A DNA stretch of 64,000 nucleotides from Stercorarius parasiticus (GCA_013396915.1 VWZL01000597.1:253963-317962); one strand, 5' to 3'. Positions 48,290-61,736 are shown, numbered from the stretch's first letter. Numbers and translations are program-made. The notes: generated from the letters alone by a model not told the origin.

Positions 48290-48329
48290 TAACAATTTGC
48301 ATTACAGTGGATAATAATGCAAATTGTTA
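48290..48329. promoter_or_regulatory. Perfect 15-bp inverted repeat carrying two POU octamers
   Basis: Left arm TAACAATTTGCATTA (48290-48304) and right arm TAATGCAAATTGTTA (48315-48329) are exact reverse complements around a 10-base spacer. Each arm holds a full octamer ATGCAAAT (ATTTGCAT on the left), the consensus POU/Oct site, overlapping an AACAAT word typical of SOX sites. Arm length and perfect match argue for selection or a recent palindrome-forming event. Regulatory function is inferred. Confidence 0.6.
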
Positions 48330-48448
48330 CTTTATCCTTAATTGACAATATTGTTACCATGATAACTTTACATACAGATAGAAATTATATCAGTTCACAC
48401 TTCGAAGTCCTCTGAGACCCTGTAGTCATTCTTGTAATAAAGTAGTTT

Positions 48449-48473
48449 TATATATGTATATATGTACGTGCAT
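48449..48473. repeat. Alternating pyrimidine-purine tract
   Basis: 25 bases of strictly alternating Y-R (TATATATGTATATATGTACG and on) about 120 bp right of the octamer inverted repeat; a site with easy melting or Z-DNA potential. Confidence 0.85.
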
Positions 48474-51400
48474 CTGTGTTTTTATACGTACCTACACAGT
48501 CACACAGCTGAAACGCTACCTTTGGATTTTGAATAATACCAGAGAGGCAAAATAAAAGGACTGTGCAAATAACAATATATTCAAGGAGTTAGTATTGCAT
48601 TATAAGTTTGGCTGTATGCTAAGCAATCCTTCATGTCTACTTCTCTTTCTGTCTCCATTCATTTTTCAGCATGATTTTTCCTTATGCAGTATGCACTGTG
48701 CGTTCAGTATCTCCTTCTATTCAGCTGCAAATGTTACAAATTATATTCTTTCACTTTTTCCCTTTGTTTTTGCATAGCAGTTGAATACATTGACTCCCAA
48801 GGATAATAACCTACGGTGGCCAGCTCTGCCTGGAATGCTGAATGAATAAATCAATATCATTGACTGGTGGTATTAATTATTTCAGCAAATTTTCCCAGCC
48901 CAGCTTTCAGTCAATTACGTGTTATTTAGTCCCCCGCAGTTATGTAGGACACCAGTAACACAGGTTATGTAACCTAAAGGACAAGTTCTTTCTACTTTCA
49001 AAGTAATTAGTGCTTTCTTCCCACAGTCAAATCCTCACCCCCTGGCCCATTAGGCTGACTACAGAAGGCACAAAAGGCATCTCAGTTGCATTGCAGCTCT
49101 CTGAATGTTGTTGGTTCATTGAATGGAGCTTTTCCAGTTTGGGCCTTTTTCATCATCTTGTGGGACCAAAGGGCAATAAAATTAACTCTCTGCAGTTTGC
49201 CGATCTGGCCTGCATAGCCTGTGACCCTCCCTCAGCACCTCCAGAAAACTTCTAAAAGTCCTTGAAACAAAGCTCTGAAATAGAGCAAAAGAGCAAGCCC
49301 TCACTAGACCCAGGTAGAGGTGAGGAAAAGTGTAATGTTGACCTTAAGAGGCAATATATTTAATTTTAAGCCAGATGGAGTTTATCCAAGATCCCTAAAC
49401 ACATACGATATGACTTAAAAAAGAAGATGACTGGCAAATATGGTTGACCAAGATCTCCATTTTATTGTGTTGGTTAATAATGATGGTGAGGGAGACCGTC
49501 GCAGCTATTCTTTACGCTTTTCCCTTGTGTTCAAATCAAAATCCTGCTTTTTGTAGCATTCACTGAGATTTTGTTTTCTTCGACTTTGTGTGGAAAGGTT
49601 TGTATGCAGAGTGTGCTGCAAAACAAAAAACCACCAGCACTCCAATGCAAAACTGGTGTGAACTATCATCTGCCTGCTCACAGTCCCGCTGGGCTCTGGA
49701 CAAGCAAGCCAAAACAGCTTGCACAGACATCGTTTTTCTTGGCACCGTTAATGTCCTGAGCTGAATCCGATTTGCTCTTATTAGCCTTCAGCCATCAGAG
49801 ATACAAACATTGCTATTTATGCGCTGTGAGAAGCAGATGTTTCTCCTTGTGCATAATGGAGGGACTTTCCTATGCAGAAATAGAAATGTTTCTAAGGAGA
49901 CCTACTTGTCACAAGGGCAGGAAGAATTACATTTGCTGGTCCATGCTGCTTATCTTGATCTATTCTGGATGTTCGAAGTAGTGGAAAATCATTTTTAATC
50001 ACCATGGTTAGGAGAAAATAGATTTATATCGCCTTTGTCTCAGGTGCAAGCTGCTTTAATCAGCGGAGGCCTTGCTCTGTGAAGTAAAATCCAGTATGTC
50101 CAGACTTTATAATTTGCATGTAGAGGCTTGCTTACATGGACAGACCGTTTCTGTCATTGAATATTCTTGCAGGCCTGGACATGAGACTGGAGAGTACTTT
50201 GCTGGTTATTTCTAGCAGGTATATCAAATGCTGCTGTATACAGGGCCTCCTGGAGCTGTTGTAGAGCGAATCAGCTACTCCTTGGAGCTTTCGCATTCTG
50301 CCCATCCTAACGCAACCTCTCCCTCTTCCCTTCGCTTACCCCTCCTCCTACTCACCATACTGAACCGTTGAGCAGATATGAACTAGTAGCAACCCTAAAG
50401 GACAGGCTAAAAGTGTGAGGACAGAGAGACTAGAAGGGGAGCAGGCAGGTAGAAGAAGCCCTCCAGGGACTTAATAGTTGCCAGAACCCAAAGGAATGAC
50501 CACTGTAGTGAGACCCATTTCAGAAGCCAGGTTTGGGTCCTGTACAAGCTGTGTACTTGTAGTTTACAGCTCTGAGGGATCGGCTCCCCCAGACTCTGGG
50601 GTTCGGTATCCCCAGTGCCTATGCAAACTATCCAAATCAACCCACTTTTGGGATTTCAGAAGAGAGCTAGAAAACAGTGAAGATCAGACCTAAAATTTAA
50701 CATTAGGAGCACCCTTATATGAAAATTTGGCTTCTCTCTACTCTTGTTCATTTTGAAATACCTGCCACTGCTGCTTACATACTGTGCATATCCACTAAAG
50801 CAATGTTTCATAACCACTGACTAGCATTCTCTCCACAAGTTCTTATACCTTTCTCTTGTCTTTTTTTTTTCCTTTTTTCCTATCCTTTACCATTATGCTG
50901 AACCTAGCATTAACATGGGAAAACTTTAGAGTAGTCACAGATGTATTATTATGAATTTAGACCTATACTTTGCCCTTCAGATCAAAGCTATGTCATGAAA
51001 GGCATTGCAGATGCAGTTCCTATCCCGGCGGACTTAGTGTTGCTGTAGAGGCTATAAGCAGGGGGATTATGATGGGACATTTGGTTTGATACCATGCTGT
51101 AATCTGGGCTAAGTGTGCAGCTCTTGAAGAAGCGAGATGTCTTCAGTGGTTTCAACAAAGTGGAAAAAATCTTCTTCAAATTTCCCACATTGTTATTCTA
51201 TGCTATTGCTCATTATGGTAGAAATATAACTCTTGCTAATTAAGATGGGTACTAGCAATTAAATTAAACAATGCCTTAAAATGCCCAGCTTCATGTAATA
51301 TTCAATAATTGCTGTTTCTGCAGGGGACACTTTCTCGTGTGTATATATTTTTCTAAGATGATTATGACATGATTTCCTTTGTTTCAGAGCACTGAATTCT

Positions 51401-54099
51401 TCAAGGGCTTGACCAGAACCTCAGCCTCCTAATGAGATAGGTAGTAGCAGAAGGGGAGGGAGGGGGGAAGGAGAAAGAAAATAGTCAGTAAGCTGAACAA
51501 CTTGGAAAATAAAACTGAGGGGATCACATCCTCAGATTATTGGATAACCATCTAATTTCATTTTTTATTAAGGCCCATTTAACCTATGAGTCAAGGATAT
51601 ATAGAACATTTTTTCTTGATCTCAGTACTTTATTATTCGTAAAATAGACAAAGTCTTTCTCCATTATTTCTCAACTATTATGGTGAGGTATAAAGCAGCA
51701 GAACATTAGATAATGTGTGTACCGTTATATTTAGAAGTGTCGTAGTAATTTTTATGGTATTTCAGATTAGAGTCCAGATGGGTACCCACTGCTGAAACGT
51801 ATTTTAACTAGCAAAACTGAAGTCTATGCAGGTGCTCACTGCAGAAGAGAGCACATTTTCAAGAAGCAGATCTTGGTGTCCCCCTCTCAGTTGTTTCAGA
51901 AATTACCCATCAAAATATGCTCTTCCAGCACTGAATAAAATGAGGTTCCTCTCATCTCTTCAACACACAAAAGGAAGCAAAGATTTAGATATAAAATACG
52001 GTTTCACTTGAAAAATCAGCTAAAAAATGAACCATGTATGACTGTATTTTTTTTTCTGATTGCCTGTCTTCCAACATTGACCGTAGGGCTAGACAGTCAC
52101 TGTGGGTTACCTGATTCAGGTGCCTAACAGTGACAGACAGTTCACTGGACAAATTCTGCTCTGTAATCTCCTTGAATTTCTCACTAACTGTTGATGGTGT
52201 AAACTTAGCATGAGTTTTACGTTTTTATTTCAAGAAGCCCACTAACATTGGGAAACAAAACTGCTATTCAATCCAAGTTCTCATCTGATTTCGTATGACT
52301 GTCACATAGCTTGTAGGTCAGAAGACACTTTGCCAAATTTGAACTGAATTTGTGGAAGAAAATCAAATGGAAACCTAAGAGGGTACACTTTTTTTTGGTG
52401 CAACTTTCTAGCCTAGACTACCGTTATAAGATGGGGGAAGTTACTTATTGTTGGACCTTTTCCTGATGGACCAAATGAGTTATGATCTGGGGTTTATGCC
52501 AGTATTTTTTATGAACCAAACTGGAATTCTTGGTATAGAAAAGTCAGATTCACATCTGCATTTGACTTCAGTTTGTATTGTTTCCCTCTCCCTTTCCAAT
52601 TGTATTTATCTGATAATATGCTGTGTTGTGCCTTCCAGTTGACTGCCATGTGGAGCTGAATCCTAGTTAACTTTTTCATATGGCTTTGGAAATATAGCCA
52701 GCTGCTGCACCATCCACTGTGAGCAACTTGGCAGTTAGAAAGCCCAGCTAGGAGAAGCAGATACAGTGAGTTTCTGTGGACCCCATTTTAAGAATTTTGT
52801 TTTGCTTCTCTTCTAAATGGTATCACAAGTAGGCACAGAGTAGAGAAGATGATGCTCATACTTGCAGTTATAATCTCCTGGGACTACTAGTATTTCTGTC
52901 TTTGGAGACCTGTCCTGAGAGACGAACGGCCCAGCTGGAGTCTCCACTCTCCTGTTCAAAGCAGGTTTCAGCTCCTGCTCTGAATGCTATTTATTTCAGG
53001 AGGAAAAGGACCAATATTTTTTTTACTAGATTTATCTGACAGAGTGCCCTCTCTTGATTTAGACCACACAGATGAATTCACAGACATAGTGGCATTTTGC
53101 AGAGCTGCACAGCAGAAAGAGCTTTCACCTGAGGAAACTGTTTGAAAGCAAAACCCATCCTTCTGAGATGTCTTTGCTTTTTGTAAACCAAGATTTTTCT
53201 GACTGCTTTCTTATGCCTTCACTTGCCCAAGTTTTGCTTTTCTGTGCTCACTCTTGCTCTACTGTAATCAAGAGCACAACTTTCATTGACTTCACCAAAT
53301 GGGAAGATCAGGGCTGTGAAACTCCTGTCGTTAAGGGGTGTATTGCAGTTGCACACAGTAGTTGGTCTGTGTGGAAGAAACTGTTGAACCGAGCAATGGG
53401 TTCAGTCCTTTTAATCCCAGTTACATGGTGTTGGTAGAGAAAGAGACAGAAGTGTAAGACACGCCAGCCTGGGATCTCATTTCATTTGCAGCTCCAGGGT
53501 GGGGAATGCCAAATGGATTGCAACGAGGGCAGGTTTCTAGCAGCAGCAATCAGCATGTGGCTGGTTTTGTGGCTGGTATCTTCGTAACTGCTCTATAGGT
53601 TCCACTTTCTGTACAGTTGCTAGAGAGCTGTGAAGCTATCTATAGGTGAGAGAGCGGGAATTTACTGCTGCACTATTACCATTTACTTTTTGGATGCGTC
53701 TTTCTTTCATTTTCTATGCCAAAAAACACTTGCATCAGCCTATCTAGGAATCCTTTATGGTAAAAGCAGCCAATTCTTCCTCTGCTTACATTTTCTAGAA
53801 AAGTGCATTTAGTATGCCATAAACACCTCTAAGATGATGAAAATGGTATCTCTTTCATTTCCTGGTTTGTAAATGCCACGGCAGGTCTGGTACACGTTCC
53901 CTGAGCAGACTGCACAGGAAAAGCTCAGCACAATTCACATCACAAAGTCAATGTCACCTCGTTATTCCTCTAAAATCTCACTACTTTAACGCTGATGAGA
54001 TGAGTAGCGCAGAGTCTAGGACTGTAGGTCACCATAGGCAGAGTCTTGAAGAAAGGGATGGAAGCTTCTGGGGGAATTGCTGGTTGTTGTAAAGAGGGC

Positions 54100-54141
54100 A
54101 GGAGTAAGACGTGGTGAGGAGGGGAGGAGTAAGATGTGGTG
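54100..54141. repeat. Tandem duplication, period 25 bp
   Basis: AGGAGTAAGACGTGGTG (54100-54116) recurs as AGGAGTAAGATGTGGTG (54125-54141), one mismatch in 17, within a G-rich purine stretch. Confidence 0.85.
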
Positions 54142-55224
54142 GTGACCATCTCAAGGCCAAGGCAGACTGAGGGGAAGGAGATAATGGTGAGTGCCAGTTT
54201 TTCCATTTTCCTAGCTGCAGGAAATTTGGGAATAGCAGCGCTAATAGACATGGCATAGCCTTCTGTTTATTTGAACACTGTGCTGTGCTCAACAGCTGCT
54301 TTCCCCAAACCAGTTTCTTTCACCTCGGCTGAGCTGCAGTGTATTTGTTCAGCTTTTGGAAAGGACCGGGACATGGTTTCTCTTTTGAGACACATCCATT
54401 TTATTCTTGGCTAAGTGATGCCAAATCTCTATGCTAGTGTCCTGTCAGATGAGAACAAGAGCATCCTTTGGAAAGCATGCTGGCATTTCTGGAAGTGAAA
54501 ACTGTGCTGGATCCAAGCACCTCTTCTGGCAGTGATAGAAGAGGGTGACATTCGGCTGGCAGCACAGCACAGCCCTGCGGTGAGCGATCATTACAGAGAC
54601 GTGCTAATTACTGCGTAACTTGGAGATGATTTTACTCTCTTATGCTTCTCAGTTTCATATCACCAGACGAGAACACAGCTTCTCAAAGGGGAACGTGGAT
54701 ATTAGCTCCACACATTTGTGCCCTGAGTCCAACCAGCAAGCAGCTAGTTGAAAGCTGTGTGCGCTGAGCAGGGGGTCTGTCACTGCCTGGCAGCACAGGG
54801 ACAGGGAGAGGTGTAACCTCCTTTCTCTCAGTGGAGGCTGTAATTTGGGTCTTACTCCCTGTTAGCTGCCTGTTTTTATTAGGCCTAGAGACCTTTTCCT
54901 CTGCCAGTTTTGTTTGAAACCAGCCAACAGGTTCAGAAATGAGGTGGAAGGAGTATTAACAGCACATGAATAGGCAGATGGCACAACTGTATGTGTTTCA
55001 TTTCCTGTGGGAAACCAGACACAGTTTTCCATCAGAAACTTACAGTTTTGAAACATTTAATGGGAAGTCATTCGAAGCAAACTTCTGTAAATTGCAGAAA
55101 CTTCAATGCAATGCCTTAGTCTTTGTGCATAGTTAAGTGGTGTGTGAATAATACATATACTGAAAAAACCCTGTATCTTAAGTGACTTACATTTTGCTAA
55201 ATTTAGCATTACCTCTGTGCTGGC

Positions 55225-55300
55225 ATTCCCCGTCTGTGAAATGGGAATAGCACTACCTCTTGCCTCCTGTCAGCACTGTAGATTTAACTGCACAAAAATC
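55225..55300 (+). repeat. MIR-like SINE relic
   Basis: CCCGTCTGTGAAATGGGAAT followed by AGCACTACCTCTTGCCTCCTG matches the MIR phrase CTCATCTGTAAAATGGGGATAATA...ACCTACCTC; AAGTGACTT words lie just upstream, as in MIR. Highly diverged. Confidence 0.6.
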
Positions 55301-58300
55301 CTGTAAGAAGTGCTACTGAAAAGCTGACAAGAAAACAGAATTTTGTTTTCAAACTAAGATTTACTTATGATGCAGGAAGAAGGGCCAAATGCCAGGCAAT
55401 CAAACAAGGACCACATGCCAGTCAAACTGAATACTGCTGCCCATTCTGTGCATGAACGAGGCTGGAGTCCTGTGGAAAGCTAGTATGTGGTCACATAACT
55501 AAGGGCACTGACATAATGCATACGTACAAGATGGTTTAACTAAGGTTGCATAAATAACTTTGGTTCTGGCATTTCCCAGTGCGTGAATGCTTGGCTTTTT
55601 TACTTTAATAACACTCTTGCAAGCTCCTTTAAATGTATGTCTGTATAACAACTAACTTCTTCATCCCCTACCAAAGTGCCTCTCTGCAGAAGAAATATGG
55701 GGACATGCTCCGGGTAATGCAGAAGGTCAGCAGAAACAATCTGATTTTGGTTATCATTTCCATCTCTCTCTTTCATTTCCCTTGTATGATTTTTCCCTTG
55801 TGCCTGAAGTTAACACATGCTCTGTGATAGAATTTTTTCCACTCTTCCAGGAAGTGGCCCTTTCCACTGTCAATTTAAAAGGATATATTTATCCTGTGTC
55901 AGCATCATACTGAGAGCTCTAGTTTTAAATATAGCCCATCACATGATCTAATCAGGCAAAACCTTTTAAATGCAGATGATCAATAGGAGAGACAAATGGA
56001 ATTCATTTAATCCACCTGTGAAATACCTACCTGACTATAAAACTGTTCCAAATCCAAAATTTCACTGGATTGTCATGCAAAAATGTCTGCAAAAGTCCCA
56101 GGAACACCACCTGTCTTCTGCTTCCTTATACCCAACACACTGCAAGCAGAAGCTGTGAGCAGTTCTTTTGCATTTCATAGTCGGAAGTGGTTTGACACTG
56201 CATTGATATGATAAAAATATCTGAAAAACTGCATGCCACAGATATACAGCTGCTCTTTATAATTTTTTTTTTAACTACACAGATCATAGATTTCAGGAAT
56301 GAATAACTCAGTATCCCACCTGGCTTCTTTTATGTCAACAGTTTGCTCAAATCGCAAGACAACATTTCCAAAATGCAGTGAAAGAATGTCTTTGGTAACA
56401 TTCTCCTAACTGACTTTGACGAATGGCGTGTCATCCTGAAAACATATACTTGACAATTCCTCGATGTATCTGAGTGCTACCAAATGTGTCTGCTCTTCCA
56501 TGAGAGCTTAGATGCCCCTGGGGCTAGCAAGCCTCATCAACTTTTTAAACCTGAGTTTCGGAGATCAGTTTGCCATGAGAGGAATGACAAATAACGTACA
56601 GGTCTGACACAGGAAGGAGTTCTTGTGTTCTTGTTCCCACTTGGTGTTCTGTTGACACGTGATGAGGCTATATTGGGAACACAGGATTTCTTGCAAATCA
56701 ATTAATTCACCTGTGGCTGAGGCCTGGATGGGTTAGGGAGGAGAAAATTCATGTCAATGACAAATGTTTTCTACAGAGATTAGCTAGAACATGCCAGGTA
56801 AAAACTTTCTTACTGATGCAATAGTCATCTCTTCTGCAGTGTTAAACGCCAGTGTAGCAGTGTTCTTTGTTTACAGACTTCATGCTTTGTATCCTATGGT
56901 ACAAAACTTGACATTGGATAACTGATACCTTCTGGAAACAAGAACACGTAAGGACTTATAGGCTGTCCTGGAAACTCTATTTTGGTTTGTCAGTAGCTTT
57001 GCAATATGTGCCTTTCCTGTCAGTGGTCACTTCTGAAACATTGAAGAATAACTGTCACCTGCGAAAAGCACATAACTCTTTCATTAAGGACTTCTTAGCC
57101 CTTAACCATGTGCTCAGCAAATAACCTTGCAATTGTTACCCTACACTGCTGAGTTATAGTAGAACAAAGAGTTTTGAGATTTTATCCTTTTAGTGCCCAC
57201 TGTTCTCTCTTATTTGGCTTCATCTTCTGAAGGGCAAAAAGGGGAGGAAAAAGGTTAAAACCTGCAATGGTTTTCTGTGTTCATTTCTTTGACTGAGCAA
57301 GAAGGCTAATCTTTGAGCTGTGATGTCAGTTATATGTGGTAGGTAAGAGAAGTAGGTGGTAGGTATCTCACATGAAAAAAAATTATTTCAAGTAAAGATT
57401 CAGTATAGCTGCTCTCTTCTGTTCCAAGGAGTGCATCTGTCTCTCAGAGACTGTGCTGAAACAGCCCTTTGCTGCTGCTTTACTATCTCCTTTCCTTAAT
57501 TTCATGCACAAATTTCTCTATTCCAATCTAAACGATTACATGCCCCAAGACACTGGAGTATTCCAAGCTGTGCATCATGTCACGCACAGTGCAATCCATA
57601 GAGAAGTAAATGATGACTTAAAGCGACGAAACAGTAGGAAATGAGGTAGTTCAGACAAGACTTTCAAGTATGACTGCTGACTCTGTGGTACTCCAATTCA
57701 GGTACTTCCAAAGCATAGACCATCTAATCTCCAAAAACTGTCTTTCTGTGCTGTCTCTAAGTTGGTGTCTAGAACTGAGCAGACACTCTGAAAGTCACTG
57801 TGCTCTCCTGTTTTCTAGCAAAGACTTTTATCTTAAAAAGAGACACTAGAAAGGATACTAGGAAAATCTAAAAAGGGGAATATGTCAAAGGCTGAAAACA
57901 TTTATTCATAGGAACTTTCCAAAATTCATCACTGTCTTCACACCTGAAAATATGACTGCTGTTTTGCCCTTGAAACAACAGATAGGCTAAGTTATTAACT
58001 AAAGCTTTTATTAATGGGGGAAAGAGGGAATGTAGACACCTTAAGAGCCTTCTGTTCTCATTACTGAAGTAGTATGTCCTTTGTTTTCGTAATCTTTGTT
58101 AGAGTAAAAGGTGCAGCTCCTTGATAAGAAGCAATATCTAGTTAAAGATGCACCATCACTTCTGCCTTTCCAGGGAATTGCTTTAAATGAAGAGACAGTG
58201 TCTATCAGCTCCCCGTGAAGAAAGGTCAGGCCATGAGCCACCTTGCTTGTCTTATGGCAGCCAAATGAATCATGAACAGATTGCTGCTGCCTCACAAGTT

Positions 58301-59261
58301 CTTCAAACATTTTGCATCTTCTCTTGCCAATTAGGAGCCCATATAGGTCCCCCAAACTGCTGATTCCTCTTCACATTGTGCTCTGTATTATGATAGCTAC
58401 TTTTTCCTCTCTGGTGATTCTCTGCCGTATGTCTGATGTGTTCCCTTCTTACATACACAGAAGAAATACTTTGGGGAATGAAATTATCTGGCAGAATCCT
58501 GGGATGTGGTCGTGACCAGTGCTTTGATTAAACTGTCTTTCTACTTTCTTGGCAGTCAAGCTACTAGACATATGTCAAATCAACTGAGAGAGAAGTTTGC
58601 ACAGTCCTGTGAAACTGTGAAGCCTATGGACTCTCGGGCAAAATATGCATGTTATGCCAGTTTTGTTTCCAGCCCTGCGTGAATCATACTACCTGCCTTG
58701 TGGGTTGGTTCTGGTCGTTGTGATGAACTGTTAGATGCTCACCACGAAGACTTCTTACCTGGGAGTCTGGATTAATCAGTTGTCCTGTGGGAGTGAGACT
58801 GTAACATAAAATAATGGTTGCTTATTTTAAAATTGAAGCATGCTTTCCAGGATGGTGCGTTTAAGTTCAACATCAATTACGAATGAGAGAACACCAAAGA
58901 CGAGGATGACATTTTGAGGCAAGAAATCAAAACTGACAGCCTCCAAAAATGGATTAAAGGGGTAGGTGACTTGTTGCAGTGCCAAGGAGGAATGATAAGT
59001 GATCATGTTCATGATGGAAGTTGAATAATGAGAAGTAGTCAACAGAGGAAGTGATAGAAGGTAATAAGTGAGGGGAATAGCAAATTTTTTCTAATTCATG
59101 GCAGCTTTTTTCTTTTTTAGCAAGCAAACAGCCAAAAAAAGCCCACCCCTAAACAGTAATAGCTATGAGCCGGTATTTCTAAAGAAACCTAGCAGTATAT
59201 TAGAAGCTTTCACTATATTTTGGAAAGGTTAATTTGTACAATGTTCCTATGAACTGGAATG
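55301..59261. other. Intergenic, no gene recognised
   Basis: AT-rich. The 104-codon frame at 58041-58355 (minus) has no family I can recognise and no splice or promoter context; not called as a gene. Confidence 0.6.
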
Positions 59262-59345
59262 AGTTTTATCTCCATGTTATATATGGGAACTAAGGCACAG
59301 AGCGGGGAGAGCATGAGGTAGTTTGTTTAAGGTCACACAGAGTAT
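59262..59345 (-). repeat. MIR-like SINE relic
   Basis: GGGAACTAAGGCACAGAGCG ... TTTAAGGTCACACAGAGTATGA is the reverse of the MIR phrase GTGTGACCTTGGGCAAGTCACTTAACC...CTGTGCCTCAGTTTCC. It is the clearest of the three MIR-like relics here. Confidence 0.65.
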
Positions 59346-60335
59346 GACTCTCCCTAGCTTGGGCATGGTCCTTAGTTAATGTGTCTAAATGACTTGTTCG
59401 TGCTGATTTCTGCTCTACCGCCTTCCAGGCAGGAGAGCTAGTTCTGGCTGTGTGGCACCACAGCAAGCAGAGCTGATTGTCAGTGTCATAAATGCACACC
59501 CAAGGTGCTTTCTTTCACTGCTAGTGATCATTGCAGATTTTTCCTTGCATTATAGCAAAGAATAGGGATTTAAATATCAGTTTAAATTACACTGTGGAAA
59601 ATTTTGTATGAACACAGTAAAAGTTGGCTGCTTGTCCTAAAGATCCCATAAATATGATCTGAAAAGAGAAGCAATGGCTTCATCCTATCAAGAGGGTGTA
59701 CCGTACAATACCATTAACTGGCAGCTTTTCTTGGATGTGGATTTTCACACTGCCTGCAGAGCAGTTAAGATTCGCCTATTCAATGAATAGTGTAACTATA
59801 TATGATAGACAGAGCTCTCTACAAATACAGTAAAGTGAGGTCTGTATGCCCTGTCAGTGCAATTGCTACATGGGACATAGCACGAGGAACTAATTGCATC
59901 TTCTGAAGAGTTTTCCTCGGGATACCAGCAACTAGAGGAATACCAATCAATGCACGGGGTGACAAAGGCATTAATCACAGTTGTTGCTGCTTCTCTATTG
60001 TCTAAGGACTCGTCTGTTTGAGATAAATTATGCATAAAGAGAGGAGACTGTTAGTGTCCTTCATGATATATGAAGTAGAAAAAAGACTCCAGCCAACTCC
60101 CAAAGTTTGAAAACTATTTTGTATTTAAGCAATTCCCCTATTAAAAACTAGTAGAACCTAAATAATGCAGAATCTTGTGACTGTTCTATTTGAATCAGTT
60201 TGTCTTTTGCTTGCATTTGTTTGCTCAACCAGAGCATCTAGTGCTAGCCATTGACTGCACGAGTCTAAGTGATGGTGTTTATGTGCTTAAGTAATTTATT
60301 GAAACTTTCACCTCTATTTTTCTTAAAATACTCAA

Positions 60336-60420
60336 AAGAATTAGATGCCCAGTTCCATTTGAAATTCAATGGATGATGGCCATCAAATCACTTAGGCTTC
60401 TTTGAAAATTCCATTTGGTC
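60336..60420. repeat. Old interspersed repeat relic, same style as 41.7 kb
   Basis: TTAGATGCCCAGTTCCATTT, GAAATTCAATGG, CACTTAGGCTTCTTTGAAAA and TTCCATTTGG occur in order. The CCATTxGAAxxTCAATGG near-palindrome and the TTAGGC...TTTGAAAAT phrase resemble the other palindromic relics in the window. Confidence 0.45.
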
Positions 60421-61713
60421 TGTCTTGTAACAATTATCAAATGTCTATCTTTCAGCTAATAAATAAAGCTAGGCAACAAACAGTGTTCTTCTTTGAAACA
60501 AAGGAAATGGCATCTTTCCATGCAAATGTGGGAAAATTGTGCAGGTGGAACTGACAGTAAACAATTAGAAAGGCCAAAATATGGGTATCTTTTGATATTC
60601 CTTGCCCATCTTTCCTACATACACAAGATATGTTTGGTATGCAATGCAATGTTGCTATGTAAATGTAAGGGCATGCTGAGGTGTTAATGTCTCTAATACA
60701 GTGGTGTATACAGTGCTTGGCAAAATACTTGTGGATCTGGCTTTACACCTTGGTGTAAGAAATTATGGTCATAGTCATAATTTGTCAAAGAGAAGGAAGA
60801 TTTGGTGGCCACCCCTAGGAAAAACCAGAAAACAGGAAAGAATCATGATAATGCAAAAAGCCTTGAGTGACCTGGCATTACTTTGGACATTAGGTGGCAA
60901 TGATGTGTGGTTCCTTCCCTCTGTCCTCAAAAGTCTGTGCTCCAGTAGAATGCGGATGGTTATTGGAAGTCGCAGCAGAGCATAGGTCAGAGCACGTCAA
61001 GGAGAGATAATGATTTATGGGAGTGCAGCAAATCTTTCACACAAAAAATGGGAGAGATGGGAAAGAGCTGTAAAAAGAATAAGGAATGTTTTGTACAGGT
61101 GCTTAATAGATTCTGCCTTATCTTTGTCAAGCAGGTCAAATGAGAAACACGCGTCCATCTCATCACCTTAACCATTTTCTCCTTTTCTTCCTTTGTGTTC
61201 TCTAAAAGTGACTGTTCCATGTTAGAGAAAAAGAGATATTGAGCTACAACTGACTTGGAAATAAGTTTTTAAAAGGGAGATCAAGAAATAAATGGTGTAA
61301 TTTATGCACTTAGATTCCTTGGTTTCTTTTTCTCAGTTGTAGATATAAAAAGTGTATAATATGTGTTAGCAAAACCCAGTTCCACTCTTAATTTGTTTAT
61401 AATCCTTTCAGATGGACTCATTCATTTAGATAAGTAGAGGTTATAAGACTAAGTTTTTTCTCTCTACATCTACTAATCTTCTCTGTGAGTGGTCACAGCT
61501 TGGTAAGAGAAACAGGTACAATTGCAGAGGATCCGTTCAGTGGTTTTATGCTGAAGACAACTGAGCAAAAAAATTTCAGTTTTTTATATTGTCTCTGCCT
61601 CTTTCAGTCCTGCGTTCAGCAGCTTCGCAGTAAAATTTGTTGGGTAACTTCCTGAGTTTTGTGTTTTCTCAATGTTTATATACTAGTAACCTGTAGAGAT
61701 CCCAGAAAACATG

Positions 61714-61736
61714 CACACACACACACACACACACAC
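61714..61736. repeat. (CA)n microsatellite
   Basis: Uninterrupted CA/AC dinucleotide run of about 11-12 units; likely polymorphic in length. Confidence 0.98.

Larger units (their letters stand above)
47876..55224. other. Intergenic, no gene recognised; possible conserved non-coding elements
   Basis: No credible exon. Besides the octamer repeat at 48.3 kb there is a polypurine tract (about 51450-51482) and a 25-bp tandem duplication at 54100-54141. Homeodomain-type TAAT/ATTA words cluster at about 51230-51320. Confidence 0.6.

Noticed and set aside
58041..58355. 104-codon minus-strand frame with a protein-like appearance
   Set aside because: I could not match it to any family and found no splice-site, promoter or pseudogene context. 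A blastp or blastx search would decide.
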